The notes under the pieces are model-generated. The model saw only the letters and a program-made list of their open reading frames with translations. It did not search any database and was not told the origin of the DNA. A stretch of DNA of 64,000 bases. It comes from Cladophialophora immunda (taxonomy: Eukaryota; Ascomycota; Eurotiomycetes; Chaetothyriales; Herpotrichiellaceae). The translations under genes were made by a program, and so were the position numbers. Positions 24,887 to 35,647 of this stretch are shown in pieces. The stretch is taken from NCBI RefSeq assembly GCF_000835495.1, contig NW_015622541.1:6386001-6450000 (forward strand), in the 5' to 3' direction. The first letter of the stretch is position 1, and every line of letters begins with the position of its first letter.

Positions 24887-27159
24887 CTAGAACCTCAAAT
24901 CCCATCCAATACCCGGACCCAATTTGGGCAGTTCATCCGCCACACTCTGGACGTCCTTGTCTCCACGTCCACTCAAGCAGATCACCAGCGTCTGATCCTT
25001 GCCCATCTCCTTTGCAACCTGCATAGCCCCAAAGATTGCGTGACTTGATTCCAACGCAGGAATGATTCCTTCCGTCTCGCTGAGCGTCCGGAACCCTATC
25101 AGTGCCTCGGAGTCAGTGGCGCTGATGAATCTGGCTCTCGAGCTGTCTTTCCAATTCGACAACTCTGGTCCCACACCAGGGTAATCTAGACCGGCGGAGA
25201 TGGAGTGCGTATCGCTGATCTGGCCATGCTCGTTCTGCAACACGTACGTCCTCACACCGTGAAGGACACCTATTGACCCTCCGGAAAGTGTGGCAGAGTG
25301 CTTGCCCGTGTCGACGCCTTCGCCAGCCGCCTCAACGCCGATCAACTTCACCGACGGATCGGAGCTGAAGGGGAAGAACATGCCCACGGCATTGCTTCCC
25401 CCACCAACGCAGGCAATCACCGCGTCTGGAAGTCTGCCGGTCAATTCCTTCATTTGTTCCTTGGTCTCCTGGCCAATCACGCTCTGGAAAGTGCGAACTA
25501 TGGTTGGGAAAGGATGAGGGCCAATAGCCGAGCCGATGATGTAGTGCGTGGTATCGAGGTCGACGACCCAAGCACGTAATGCCTCGTTGACTGCGTCCCG
25601 AAGCGTGCGGGAGCCAGCTTCCACCGCCACAACCTTGGCCCCAAGGAGTTTCATGCGGAAGACATTGAGAGCCTGACGCCGTACGTCCTCGGCGCCCATG
25701 TATACGACACAATCCATGCCAAATTTGGCGCAGACCGTTGCAGTTGCTACACCGTGCTGGCCTGCACCCGTCTCTGCGATGATGCGTGTCTTCCCCAGTC
25801 GCCTTGCCAGAAGAATTTGCCCCAAGGCGTTGTTGATCTTGTGACTTCCCGTGTGATTCAGGTCTTCTCGTTTCAGGTAGATCTGCGCACCGCCGACTCG
25901 TTCAGTCAGCCGGTCAGCCAGATGCAGCGATGAAGGCCGACCCATGTAGGGGTAGTATGATTTGTACTCTTTCCAGAATTCTGGGTCGTTCTTGGCTTTT
26001 TGGAAGCCCTCCTCGAGCTCGGCCAAGCAGTCCATTAATGATTCGGGAACATACTGTCCACCAAACTGGCCAAAGCGGGCAGGAATGGCATTGGGATTGG
26101 GGGCCGTGCCATTTGTGGACGAGTTGAGGGCATCAAGCTGGTCAGCAAGGCCTGGTTCGGAAGGGACGTCGGCATCGGTAATGACTTTGTCGACTTGCAC
26201 TTGATGGCCGTTCAGACCGTTCGCCGCTGCGTTGGGTTCCTTTGCAGACTTCATAGTCTCGACGATACCCACTTCCCTTGTTAAACCATCCGTCGTGTTG
26301 AAATCGCCGACTTGCCTGCCTGTGATCTGGGAGCAATAATCTTGAACAGCCTTTGCCCGTTCACCTTCCTTCGCATTGCCCAAGACTGTCACGATCTGAC
26401 TGCCGATCACCACTCCCTCGGCAATCTGTGAAACACTCAGGAAGTGTTCTCTCGTGCTCACACCAAATCCAACCGCGGCAGCGATACCACCTGAGTACTG
26501 ATGTACCCGCTCCAACAGCTCAGGAAGCTTGGTGTTCAAGGTGCCAGTGGCGCCCGTGACACCCATCCTCGACACAACGTAGATGAACGAGTCCGCGATT
26601 TGACACAGCAGCTTCATTCTCTTCTCCGAAGTCGCAGGGGCAATCAGCGGCACGTAACTCAAGCCGGCCTTTGTGCAATTGTTGCGAAATCTTACAGCCT
26701 CTTCCGGGGGCAAATCGACCATGATAAATCCGTTCACACCAGCCTCTTTGCAGTCTTTCAACATGCGATCTTCGCCGTAGCGCAGCAGTGGGTTATAATA
26801 GCCCATGAAAAGAACGGGGACTTTAAGACCCTTCTTCCTGGCGTCGCGCACGAACTGGAGGGTTGAGGTGACGGTGATGCCATTAGCGAGGGCAACTGTG
26901 TTTGATTTTTGGATCGTGGGCCCGTCAGCGATGGGGTCTGTGAAGGGGAGGCCGAGTTCGATAATATCTGGAAGATACATTAGATACAACGCTTGATCCA
27001 TCGAGAGGATGTTTAGTCCTTACCAACGCCACCAGCTTGTAGACCGAGCATAATATCGGGAGTCTCTTCAGCGGTGGGATAACCCGCAGTGAAGTAGCCA
27101 ACAAGGGCCGTCCTCCCCTCTTTCTTGCATTGGGCGAATGTCTGTTTGATTGCCTCCAT
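24887..27159 (-). CDS. Tryptophan synthase, fused alpha and beta domains
   Basis: Two exons (27159-27024 and 26967-24887) give 738 residues, the fungal bifunctional form (called trp-3 in Neurospora, TRP5 in yeast, trpB in Aspergillus). It carries out the last steps of tryptophan synthesis: indole-3-glycerol phosphate to indole, then indole plus serine to tryptophan. The alpha domain starts [34 protein letters not shown] holds the catalytic Glu and Asp. The beta domain begins near residue 345 ([11 protein letters not shown]) with the PLP lysine in [10 protein letters not shown], the substrate loop ETGAGQHG and the phosphate-binding GGGSNA. The linker is somewhat long and Asn-rich. The start was chosen at the Met that fits the family; the frame upstream is low-complexity. 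The promoter holds a TATA box and a TGAGTCA site. Cytosolic housekeeping enzyme. Confidence 0.98.
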
Positions 27160-27232
27160 CTTGGATACGAGGGAAAATGAAGATTGCAAGAGTGCGGTTC
27201 TCAGAGGAGGAGAAGGCGGAGGCACGAGGAGA

Positions 27233-27240
27233 ATTTATAG
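27233..27240 (-). promoter_or_regulatory. TATA box of tryptophan synthase
   Basis: Minus-strand CTATAAAT lies about 75-80 bases upstream of the ATG, a reasonable distance for a fungal promoter. Confidence 0.55.
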
Positions 27241-27263
27241 ACTTCGACTGAGAGATGTGTCGT

Positions 27264-27270
27264 TGAGTCA
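27264..27270 (-). promoter_or_regulatory. CPC1/CpcA (Gcn4-type) site TGAGTCA
   Basis: A perfect palindromic TGAGTCA sits about 105 bases before the tryptophan synthase ATG and about 25 bases beyond its TATA box. This is the established binding site of the cross-pathway-control bZIP activators that raise amino-acid synthesis genes on starvation. Confidence 0.75.
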
Positions 27271-28076
27271 CTCCGTCGACTTTGGACCAAAAGTTAGCGA
27301 GGTGTGACGATAGCGGATCCCGTCTCAGCAAAGAGATAAGATTGTGGTGGTGTGTAGGAGGTCAACCGCTTCAAGAATCTGTCCCTCTCAAGTCATGGTG
27401 TTGCAGACCGTCTTTGATTGCGATGGCGGGCACACCCCCCGGTTGCGGGCCAAAGAAATTTTGCCGCAGTCATGAGCTAAGGGAGGACCTTGTCGCTGGG
27501 TCGGCCGTGTCCCTGCATAAGTCTGGAAATGCTCCAGCCCCGCCGAGATCGGCCCGCGCACCTCGCCAGCCTCGTTGAACAGCCTCGTCCATCATCAGCC
27601 TTTGCTGCCGTGAAATGAGTTTATATCGGCCAACCAGTAGGTCCCATGCGCAGTTTGGCTGTTTGATGGGCTTTCGGATATTTGAGACATATAAATGCTA
27701 CTCAACAGCTAGATGCACCGCATGAGAACCAGTTCTCGCCGTACTATACCCGACATATCGTAAAAGAACAAGGCTGGGCGGCGGCTAATGCACTCAGCCA
27801 ACATCCGCTCCGTGTCCACCACTATCTCTCCCTTGTAAGGTGTAAATATGAACCGCCCTTTTCGTTCTTGCGGTCTGTCTGCGTGTGACTCATAAAGTCT
27901 CGTTTCGTGGCCGCTCATTCCATGTTCGACTGCTCCGAAATGCTCGAACAGACCTCATCGAAATATTGCTTCGCAGCTTCGGTTCTTCTGCTGGAGGTGG
28001 TGATAGGAGCTCATAGAAAGGCTATGCGGCGGAAGGGTCTGCAATGGGTTTCTGAAAAATCTCAGGGGACCTTCCT

Positions 28077-29339
28077 TCACTTTGGCCGCTTCATCAGATC
28101 CTCCATGTCTTGTAAAGTCTGGACGTGGGCGAGCGCGGGTTTGACCACTCCGACCTCCTGTCCGCCGCCGTCCGCCATGCCCCTCTCAGCGTCGTCAGAA
28201 ACCACAGTCACAACGCTGTCGACAACACTGTCCAACTCTTTCGTCTTTTTCCTTCTGTCCCATATCTCCATTCCCTTGTTCATGCAGGCCGCTATCAAGA
28301 CAAGCACTGAATTCACAATGGTCCCCCACTGGCCGATTGCAATATTTGCCTCATTCGTCGGGAGACCCCCGTGCATCAATGCGAGTTCATTCATCACAAT
28401 ATTGCACACCATGAGCGGCAAACACAGAATATCAATTGCCAACCCCAGCATCATCCATGGAATGATGAATGAAGACAACGCCAACTTCCTCAACGACCAC
28501 CTCGCCCGACGCACGTAGCCAAACAATGCGAAGTATCCACCGTACCACCGTTCCATGCTCGCCTTGTAAACTGTTTTGGTAAATTGCTCCCGGTGGCCCG
28601 GATGAATCAGGTAGCTCATGATCAATTTCGTGCACAAAACCGATGGGGTGTGTTCCTGAACGTCCATACTGAGCGCCGCGTAGGCAGCAAACTGGATCGG
28701 TCCAACCAACACGTAGGTGGATGTTCTGTATTGTGAATTATCCAAGATCCGGTGGGGTACGGCAATGATCTCCGACTTCTGTCTCATCGGCTTCGAGATG
28801 TTGAAGCATTTGTAGGAACAGTTTGCAAAGTCCGGGTTCATCAACTTTTGGATAGGATACTCCAATAGCACCCCATTTGGAGAATAGCAGGCGGGTTCAG
28901 GCGGGTCGATCGGCGTATCGAACAGTTCCGCCCGCCCAAAGATCAAGCTGGTGCCTACCAAAAACCCCCAAGCGACCATGATGACCCGGGCGCGTGTTCC
29001 TCTTAGCGAAGAACTCCAATGGATGATACCAATATAGGCGAGCGCGCCCGTAGATAACACCGCCCACGCGGCCATGATATCCAAGTCGTAGACTCCCGCT
29101 TTGCTGGTGATAAGAGTCATGAGATGAATTGCCGAAGTTCCTGCGTATGTGAGCGCGCTCACGAGGGCGCCAACGATGAGCCATTCTGTTCTGCGACCGA
29201 AGATGGCGAACACCAAGGTTACATAGTAGAGGAGACGTGGAAGGAGACCGTAGGTGCCAGAAATCGGATAGACGCAGTTGATTTCGGTGACTGGGGGTCC
29301 GTAGCTGTTGTTGTATACTGTCTCCGAGAGACTAGACAT
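28077..29339 (-). CDS. Uncharacterised polytopic membrane protein
   Basis: An intronless frame of 420 residues that I cannot assign to a characterised family. After a short N-terminus with NCVYPISGTYG, hydrophobic helices lie at about residues 32-46, 54-77, 86-107 and 116-134, followed by an extracellular-looking loop rich in Cys and Pro (roughly 140-205: ACYSPNG, NCSYKCFNIS). Further helices are near 210-225, 290-325 and 337-355, and the C-terminal tail is charged and soluble (WDRRKKTKELD...DAERGMADGGGQEVG). The Cys-rich loop and two possible N-glycosylation sites suggest a plasma-membrane or secretory-pathway protein. It lies between the tryptophan synthase and HET-domain genes, and is close to another uncharacterised membrane protein gene at 33.4 kb. 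No known transporter signature is visible. Confidence 0.75.
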   Translation of the reverse strand: MSSLSETVYNNSYGPPVTEINCVYPISGTYGLLPRLLYYVTLVFAIFGRRTEWLIVGALVSALTYAGTSAIHLMTLITSKAGVYDLDIMAAWAVLSTGALAYIGIIHWSSSLRGTRARVIMVAWGFLVGTSLIFGRAELFDTPIDPPEPACYSPNGVLLEYPIQKLMNPDFANCSYKCFNISKPMRQKSEIIAVPHRILDNSQYRTSTYVLVGPIQFAAYAALSMDVQEHTPSVLCTKLIMSYLIHPGHREQFTKTVYKASMERWYGGYFALFGYVRRARWSLRKLALSSFIIPWMMLGLAIDILCLPLMVCNIVMNELALMHGGLPTNEANIAIGQWGTIVNSVLVLIAACMNKGMEIWDRRKKTKELDSVVDSVVTVVSDDAERGMADGGGQEVGVVKPALAHVQTLQDMEDLMKRPK

Positions 29340-29849
29340 GATCTCTAGATACGCGATCAGGATCTTCGGGGTGCTGGTTGAATTGGGTCAAAATTTGCAG
29401 TATGATGCTCGTTAGAGCTGGTCGAATCTGGTCGCATCGTCGTCACGGCTGGTTTTGTCGCATCTGCGGCGCTGTTGAGGACTTTGGCCACAGATGCTGG
29501 GTACAACTTGGCTTGACACCACGGTAATGAGAACGATGTTATCGCAGGAGGAGATCCAAAGGAGAATGAAGACGACGACAGTCTGGTGACATCGAGTAGA
29601 CCTTGAATGCTGGACGAGGCGGATCAATTTGGGGCCGGCCAAGTTCCTGGCGAGGGGTTGCAATTACCACGTTTTTGGCGATCTTGGTTGGAAGCGGAAT
29701 ACGAGTACGAGCAGCCTTGCGAGCCTTGACAATTTCCATTGGTTGCATCTCCAGTGGCAATCCGTGGCTCTGATCCACGCTTTGATTGGACAAGGAGGTC
29801 CTCCAGTATCTCCAGTATCATGTCCAAGAGATACAACGTGCCCGTTGTG
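29340..29849. other. Intergenic stretch, membrane protein promoter / HET gene 3' flank
   Basis: Only short frames; presumed promoter of the membrane protein gene. Confidence 0.5.
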
Positions 29850-32033
29850 TCAACCAAGTACTATATCCTCCCACTTAGGCCCGGGCTCGAGGGCCCTATC
29901 CAATGCCTCTGTCAAGATCCGTCCCAGCCCTTCACGGTGATATATGCCGTCTTTCTTGGAAACCAACAAGACGATATAAACGCCATAATCCCGACGCGCC
30001 AACAAGTCCTCCACGTCATCCGGTAATGTGCCTTCCCAGATAGCCAATTCATCATCGGTAAACATACTTACCCTAGACATGACCAAGAAATCCAGGGGCG
30101 TCCCAACACGTGGCATCCAAGCCGCATCAAGATCGATAGTGCCGCACCACAATCCATTCCGATCCTCAATCCCTGCTCTGATCAGTCCAGGGTCTGCGGG
30201 AGCGGGTCGAACGGTGGACAAGGCACTCGGGCCAGTCAGCCTCTTTCTCAAGGGTGAAATTACTGATTTGTGAATAAGTGCCGGCGACGTGAGTTTGAAC
30301 TGCGCCGTGACAGTTCGGAAGTGTAGTAAGGGGAGCATGGTGCTCAGGTTGTGGCGCGACATCGGTCCAAGATTTTCGGGCAGGGGTATAGGTGGCGGTA
30401 TCCGTTCATAGGCTTGTTTGGGGAAGGAATGAATGCCGACGGCCTGATCAGCATGCCATTCAATCCACGAGCGAGCGACCTCGGTGTACTTCCATTGAAT
30501 CTCTCCCATCCAGCCGGACCACGACCAACTGGGGAACCCAACCCGTCGAAACAACCTCTTCGTTGACTCCCACAGCAATGAGGGATCCAGCATTGTCTCC
30601 AGTGCGCCAAAGAATATGCTGTCTCCTATCCGTTTTTCCAACACCAGCTGCACCCCTTCGAAGGCGTTCAGGATGTCGTTGGGATTCGTCAACTCTCGTC
30701 GGGTGTATAGCTCCACCGCTGATGTGAACTGAACAAAGGGTTTCTCCCTGAAGATCCTCGTTGGCATGTCGATCGAGTCCAAGGACCAGCCGTTGGACCG
30801 CGGCATCTCCATGTCTTCGCAGAAAGTGGTCCGCCGGCACTGATAGTATATCCGTCCATTAACAAACAGAAGACACCGCCTCGAAAGCATTCTCTCCTGG
30901 AAAGTCCAGGCACGAGAATCCCATTGTGAGGTTGAAATATAATCTGCAAGCACAATATAAGTATTCGACACGGAGTTGCTGGGCTCAGACTTACCTTCAG
31001 CGAGATGAGACACCATTAAGCGCAAGCCAGGCTTGACCTCTTCGATCTCTTGATGGAATGTCCGAGACTCTTTTCTTACTCCTGGGAGACCAGCATTCGC
31101 GTCCTTACCCGAACCCGCAACCACGGTCAGAGCGGCTCTAGCATATACCCAGTCGTCATGATATTGAAATCCGTCGTCGTGCAACAGTGCCAGGCTATCT
31201 GTCCACAGATACTTCTCTTGCAACATTTTGGTGAGCTTGATGGCGTCCTTGATCGTCCGAGGAAGTTTTTCCTTCTCGAGCGCACCCGGTTGTGACAGTT
31301 TCGGCAGGTTCTTAGAGGTTGTAAACAATTGGGCGAAGTTCTTACCCCAAAGATAACTCAAGGCGACATAGCGGGATGACTGGGGAGTTTCGACAATGCA
31401 CATCTTGTCCACATCGATCGCGCGAAAGACATCTTTCGGTTGTCCCAGAAGATCAGGGTGTACCAGCGACTCTTCACATTCCATCCCGTGATATGTTTCG
31501 CAGTCGTGCAGCCACTGACGAAGTTGGTGAGGATCGAGTAGGTCAGGAGAAGCAATCCTGCGCCCGAAGAATTCTCGGCTGGGAGCGTCGTCCGCAAGAA
31601 GGACTATATATCCATCTTTAAATGCTTGAGGGTCACTATATATTAGTAACCGTCGTGTCCTGGGCTTGAATATATGTTCTCCAGGGCGATTGGGATCGGG
31701 CCCTAAATCTTCCTGCCCATCTATCACCCAACGTGCGTAGCACAGCGGATCATCGTCGGCATGGAGACTCGGGTTTCGTTGATCAGAGGGACGGTCGGCT
31801 ATCTCGAGCACCAGGCGGCAGTGAGGGCAATGGGTTTTATGGCGAATCTGGGAGAGTCTGCCCAGATAGCGAGGCTTATGCGTCCTTTCAAAGTCCCGTT
31901 CATCTTCTTTGATGTAGAATGACTCGAGGTTCAGATCTAGACGAAGGCAGGTGTCGCAGAGGTAGGACTGTTCTGGGGGAGTACGATCGTCCTGCAACGC
32001 CGTTAGCGAGCCGAGATTCTGCGCGAACTGCAA
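29850..32033 (-). CDS. HET-domain protein (heterokaryon incompatibility type)
   Basis: A frame of 727 codons, most likely with one 51-base intron (30944-30994, GTAAGT...TTGCAG) that is itself in frame, giving about 710 residues. The N-terminus has a Cys-rich LCDTCLRLDL...THCPHCRL region often found before HET domains. HET core: SRYVALSYLWG (about residue 220), LPRTIKDAIKLTKML, YLWTDSL, then ARAALTVVAGSG and SRAWTFQERMLSRRCLLF. HET domains are TIR-like and trigger cell death when incompatible strains fuse. Oddly, the segment after YLWTDSL is shortened: the usual CIIQD, acidic and MxxIY stretch is replaced by ALLHDDGFQYHDDWVY, about a dozen residues shorter. The start at 32033 could be an internal Met of a longer first exon. 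Known family, unknown partner. Confidence 0.9.
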   Translation of the reverse strand: MQFAQNLGSLTALQDDRTPPEQSYLCDTCLRLDLNLESFYIKEDERDFERTHKPRYLGRLSQIRHKTHCPHCRLVLEIADRPSDQRNPSLHADDDPLCYARWVIDGQEDLGPDPNRPGEHIFKPRTRRLLIYSDPQAFKDGYIVLLADDAPSREFFGRRIASPDLLDPHQLRQWLHDCETYHGMECEESLVHPDLLGQPKDVFRAIDVDKMCIVETPQSSRYVALSYLWGKNFAQLFTTSKNLPKLSQPGALEKEKLPRTIKDAIKLTKMLQEKYLWTDSLALLHDDGFQYHDDWVYARAALTVVAGSGKDANAGLPGVRKESRTFHQEIEEVKPGLRLMVSHLAEGKSEPSNSVSNTYIVLADYISTSQWDSRAWTFQERMLSRRCLLFVNGRIYYQCRRTTFCEDMEMPRSNGWSLDSIDMPTRIFREKPFVQFTSAVELYTRRELTNPNDILNAFEGVQLVLEKRIGDSIFFGALETMLDPSLLWESTKRLFRRVGFPSWSWSGWMGEIQWKYTEVARSWIEWHADQAVGIHSFPKQAYERIPPPIPLPENLGPMSRHNLSTMLPLLHFRTVTAQFKLTSPALIHKSVISPLRKRLTGPSALSTVRPAPADPGLIRAGIEDRNGLWCGTIDLDAAWMPRVGTPLDFLVMSRVSMFTDDELAIWEGTLPDDVEDLLARRDYGVYIVLLVSKKDGIYHREGLGRILTEALDRALEPGPKWEDIVLG

Positions 32034-33412
32034 GGGGGAGAGCGCACTGCTGCCTTGATCCAGCTCGCGGGAAGCCGTCCAAGGTGTCTGAACTTTTTGG
32101 TCAAATTCAGGATCGAGGTAGGATGAGAACCCTCAGCGGGCTGAGGTGTCGACATCTGGGTGCATTTGTTTCCAGATTGCAGTAGTGGGGACCTAGAAGT
32201 TGATTGAGATGGGGAAATCGATAGGGAGGGCGTTGGGCACCGGAGGCAATCGCTTGCAGCCGGCGCCGGGTCCTTTGTTGCTGCAGAGCGGGAGGGGTAC
32301 AAGGATGGACTGGACAGGGCCATGCACCAGAGCCGCAGGCTGCACAGAGATGGGCGGGGAGTAAAGAATTTTCCTGAACACGATGCGCCAATCTCACAAC
32401 AGTAGCAAGTCTCCCTGCTGTACGACGTGAGGTAGGTCTGCACTGGCCTCGAGGATTATATCCTCACCAACACCTTCGATCTAACTGCGATCCCATATTT
32501 CCCTCACAACCGACAAATCCTCCAAGCAGCCCCGATGATGGGCACGAAATCCCCCCTCGCCGCGCCCCCCACGTCGCTCTCCTGAAAAAAAAACCTTGAA
32601 CGGTCCCAAATCCACAGGGGGTGGTGGAGCTGTTGATGGGCTGGATGAGGCTATTGTGAAACAAACTCGACTGGCTGAAGCTTCTGCTTGCCTTTCTCAG
32701 CTTCCTGCCACCATTGGCCTGGGATCCCTGGCAGTGCCCGACGCCTATCACAGCCTACTAGCCCCTACAAGCTTCCTTGCCTGCACCCAAGGCCACCCAT
32801 TCGCCTCAAACAAGGCGAAACTCGTGGCTCGCCCGCCTTCCTTCGACAGCCCACCCTCCCACCGGCCAGCGCACAAACCGGGAGCTACGCTTCGGCCCAT
32901 CGCCTGGGGGGGGGGGGGGGAGCTTGCCGTCAGATGGGATTGCAGCGTTTCAAACCCACTAAATTATTGTGCAAAGATCAAGCACCATATGCAGCCCGTT
33001 GATTATGGAGGAATGCCTGGGCTCGTGATGAGATGCTGCAGAACAACGATGTCGTCATCTAGGATGAGAGCGCTGGCTGCTTAATGGAGTCGACAGCCGC
33101 TTAACCGAAGCATGTCCTGATTGGGGTTCAATCCGCTGCACTGGGCCAGATCCAGCACTGAGGTGCAGGTCGTTGACCTAAAATCTCAATACGAGCTGTA
33201 TCTCCATGCCAATGGTGCGCAGCTTGCCCTCCAAGGTATATCTGGCATGCCTTGCCCTCCAGCCAACATGCAGAACAACCCGTCGATCGGTTCTTTTCGA
33301 CCCTGTTGTTCAGCCGCGCGAAAAAAAGACCACGCAAGTCGCCAGTCGGGGGTACATCTCGTGAGCACTCCTTTTCAGAATGTGACTGGATCCCTCAAAG
33401 CTCGACCCAATA
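32034..33412. other. Intergenic region, HET gene / membrane protein gene
   Basis: Divergent promoters of the HET gene and the 33.4 kb gene. It contains a run of 15 G at 32906-32920. Small upstream exons of either neighbour could lie here but none could be supported. Confidence 0.45.
32906..32920 (+). repeat. Homopolymer run of 15 G
   Basis: An uninterrupted G15 tract in non-coding DNA between two divergent genes. It may be length-variable or a sequencing-sensitive spot. Confidence 0.9.
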
Positions 33413-35163
33413 TTGGCGAACATATCAAAGATGCGCTGGATTGCCAACTTCAATGACTTGCAGCTTGATATTGTCGGTATTATTGCGGTGCTAGGGGAAG
33501 GATCCATAACTCGAAATGCTCAAGTGACAAGCCTTTCCTGGTGGTCCACGATACCTAGGCTTATGCCAGCTCCACACGCGTTGTTTGAACATGAACGCAA
33601 ATACCGACTGCCTACAGCTCCTGGAACCGTCGCTGGAGCGTACAATGGCATGGTGAAAAAGGAGATCGATTTCTTCGCCCAGTTGCTTCATCCGGAGCCT
33701 CTGGAAGATTACCAGGTTGAGCTTGTCCAGGTTACACAAAAAGATGTGCCTCCAGGAACAAAGTCACTTCGCCCATTTGGTCCCAAGATGTATGGTCCCT
33801 TGTTTTGGATCTCAATTACCGGAAGTGTCATGGCTTTGGCTTTGATCGCGCTCTCTATTTATTATTACGATGGCTTCTCTTTGCTGGCTACTATAATGCT
33901 ATCGATGGTGAGTTCCTTCGTGGGATTTGGTACGCGCTGGAACCCGGCATTCCAACAACCGAAACTAGAAATGGGACGGGAGGACGTTATACCTCGCTCA
34001 GATGTAATTATTTACTATCCTAACGTGAGTCCGACTCCGTCCTTGTTGCTGCTCTTTTTGATGCATGTGATTCGGCTTGGGCCTATGTTTCGGACAAGCT
34101 TGGGAGAAATAATGTCAGCACGGAAGCCTCGCCTCAGACTGGGTGCTATGCGGGTGAAAAGGATCCATATTGAATATCCTTGCTTATAGACTGTTTATTA
34201 GGGATCAATTCGGGTAGTTCGACCAACCTCCGAACATATTGCTCGCCTTTATTTTCAGATGGAATATGCACAATATGACATGAGCGGTAGGCTGCTGCCG
34301 CCATTGTAGCCGGCATATGACTGATCCGTCTCAAACCAGATACCTTTTATCGTACCCTGGCCCTTTTTTCGACCGTCATGCTTATGACAGGAGTGGTATC
34401 TCTGGCGAACGCATCCAATATTCTTCAAGTGGCCTTCGCAGCTTCATATATCTTGTTGAACATCCTCTACTGGGCGGTGTCTGCCCTGAACCCTTTCAAA
34501 TACCACTGGCAACATGCATACGAAACCGAAACTCTTCCGATACAATATCCGCCAAATCGGGATCCCGATGGACCTGTCGCCGTTGGGCCGGTCGAGGAAT
34601 TCGTCGAGAAATTCAAACACAGAGCCGGACACGAATGGCGTCGATTCCAAGAGGCCTGGACAAAAGAGAAAAGACGCGCCCGAGCCGAGACAGTTATCGA
34701 AGCAGGAAACCTCGTCAGCGCACTGTGGTTTGCCATTGTTCTGACTGGAACGGCTCAGTGGTTGAATGAGGCCACCACGATAGCACCGATGAACGCTGCC
34801 TGGAAGGAGTGGCTGCGTGAAGCTGGCCACGAAGTCCGACCCAGGCTCGAGTACGGTGATGGTCCGGGGAGGCATTCCGAAGAATGGGACGATCGGTTCC
34901 GAATCCATCGCCGGCCACGCATCCCGACGGGCCCAGACTGGCATGTCACGCTGGCCACCAAGGAAAACGCGGGACCTTCTTCTAGAACACGCCGAATTAA
35001 GATCCTGTCCTGGGACTACCAGGGACGACTCACAGAAATCCTGCGCAGGCACGCGCATGACACGAGGCTGCCGCTCGACGACGAGATCGTGGAGCTCAAT
35101 GCTTCTTTGGCGGCGACTTCGCAGAACGAGCACTTGATCCCTGCCATAACCGAGGAAGTGTGA
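33413..35163 (+). CDS. Uncharacterised fungal membrane protein
   Basis: Three exons fit: 33413-34024, then a small exon from about 34195 (GSIRVVRPTSEHIARLYF), then an exon from about 34341 to the stop at 35163. Joins are in frame (YYPN/GSIRVV and YDMS/DTFYRT). The first part has KYRLPTAP near residue 60 and two helices at about 130-150 and 155-175 (WISITGSVMALALIALSIYY and following); the last exon has helices in LALFSTVMLMTGVVSLA, VAFAASYILLNILYWAV and LVSALWFAIVLTGTAQWL, with a basic soluble tail of about 120 residues. This layout matches a widespread fungal family of unknown function that I recognise by pattern, with no characterised member known to me. The first exon may begin further upstream. 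It is divergent from the HET gene. Confidence 0.7.
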
Positions 35164-35647
35164 GGTATATCGTGCACAGTGTCGACAGCTTGTTGGTTCG
35201 CCATGAAAGGAAGTCTGAGGATGAGTGGTTGGACGAGTGAGAACGGGATGAATGAACGAAAATGTGTTGTGTTGCATGGCACCCTCAACGAATGAGATTG
35301 GACCACCTGCTATTCAAGGCGGACGGGCGATTGCCTTAGGTTGCAAGCCGGCTTCTCTTTGGGGTGCAGAGCCTCAGCCGTCTCGTGTATCGATCACCCT
35401 GGTGTTCCACGGTGACTCCTTCGTCGGTGTGAATGCTTCTGCGCATTCTTGGAGCCTGAAGTCAACCACATTAATGATCAGATAGCTCGCCGGGTTGCAG
35501 TGGAACAAGATTATGATGATAACCCCCAAATGCCCTAATCTGCGCCCTATCCGATCACGCCATGCTCCCCTTTTCCTACGCGTGTATGCTTATGACCGAC
35601 AACAGACCCTTCCGTCTATCCAATCCTGGCAATGTAATGTACACCGC
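35164..35647. other. Intergenic stretch between convergent genes
   Basis: 3' flanks of the membrane protein gene and the beta-lactamase-like gene; no coding signal. Confidence 0.5.

Larger units (their letters stand above)
27160..28076. other. Promoter of tryptophan synthase and 3' flank of membrane protein gene
   Basis: Apart from the TATA and TGAGTCA sites, only short frames without domains are seen. Confidence 0.5.

Noticed and set aside
34444..35277. A 277-codon minus-strand frame
   Set aside because: Antisense to the last exon of the membrane protein gene, which carries clear helices and matching splice joins.
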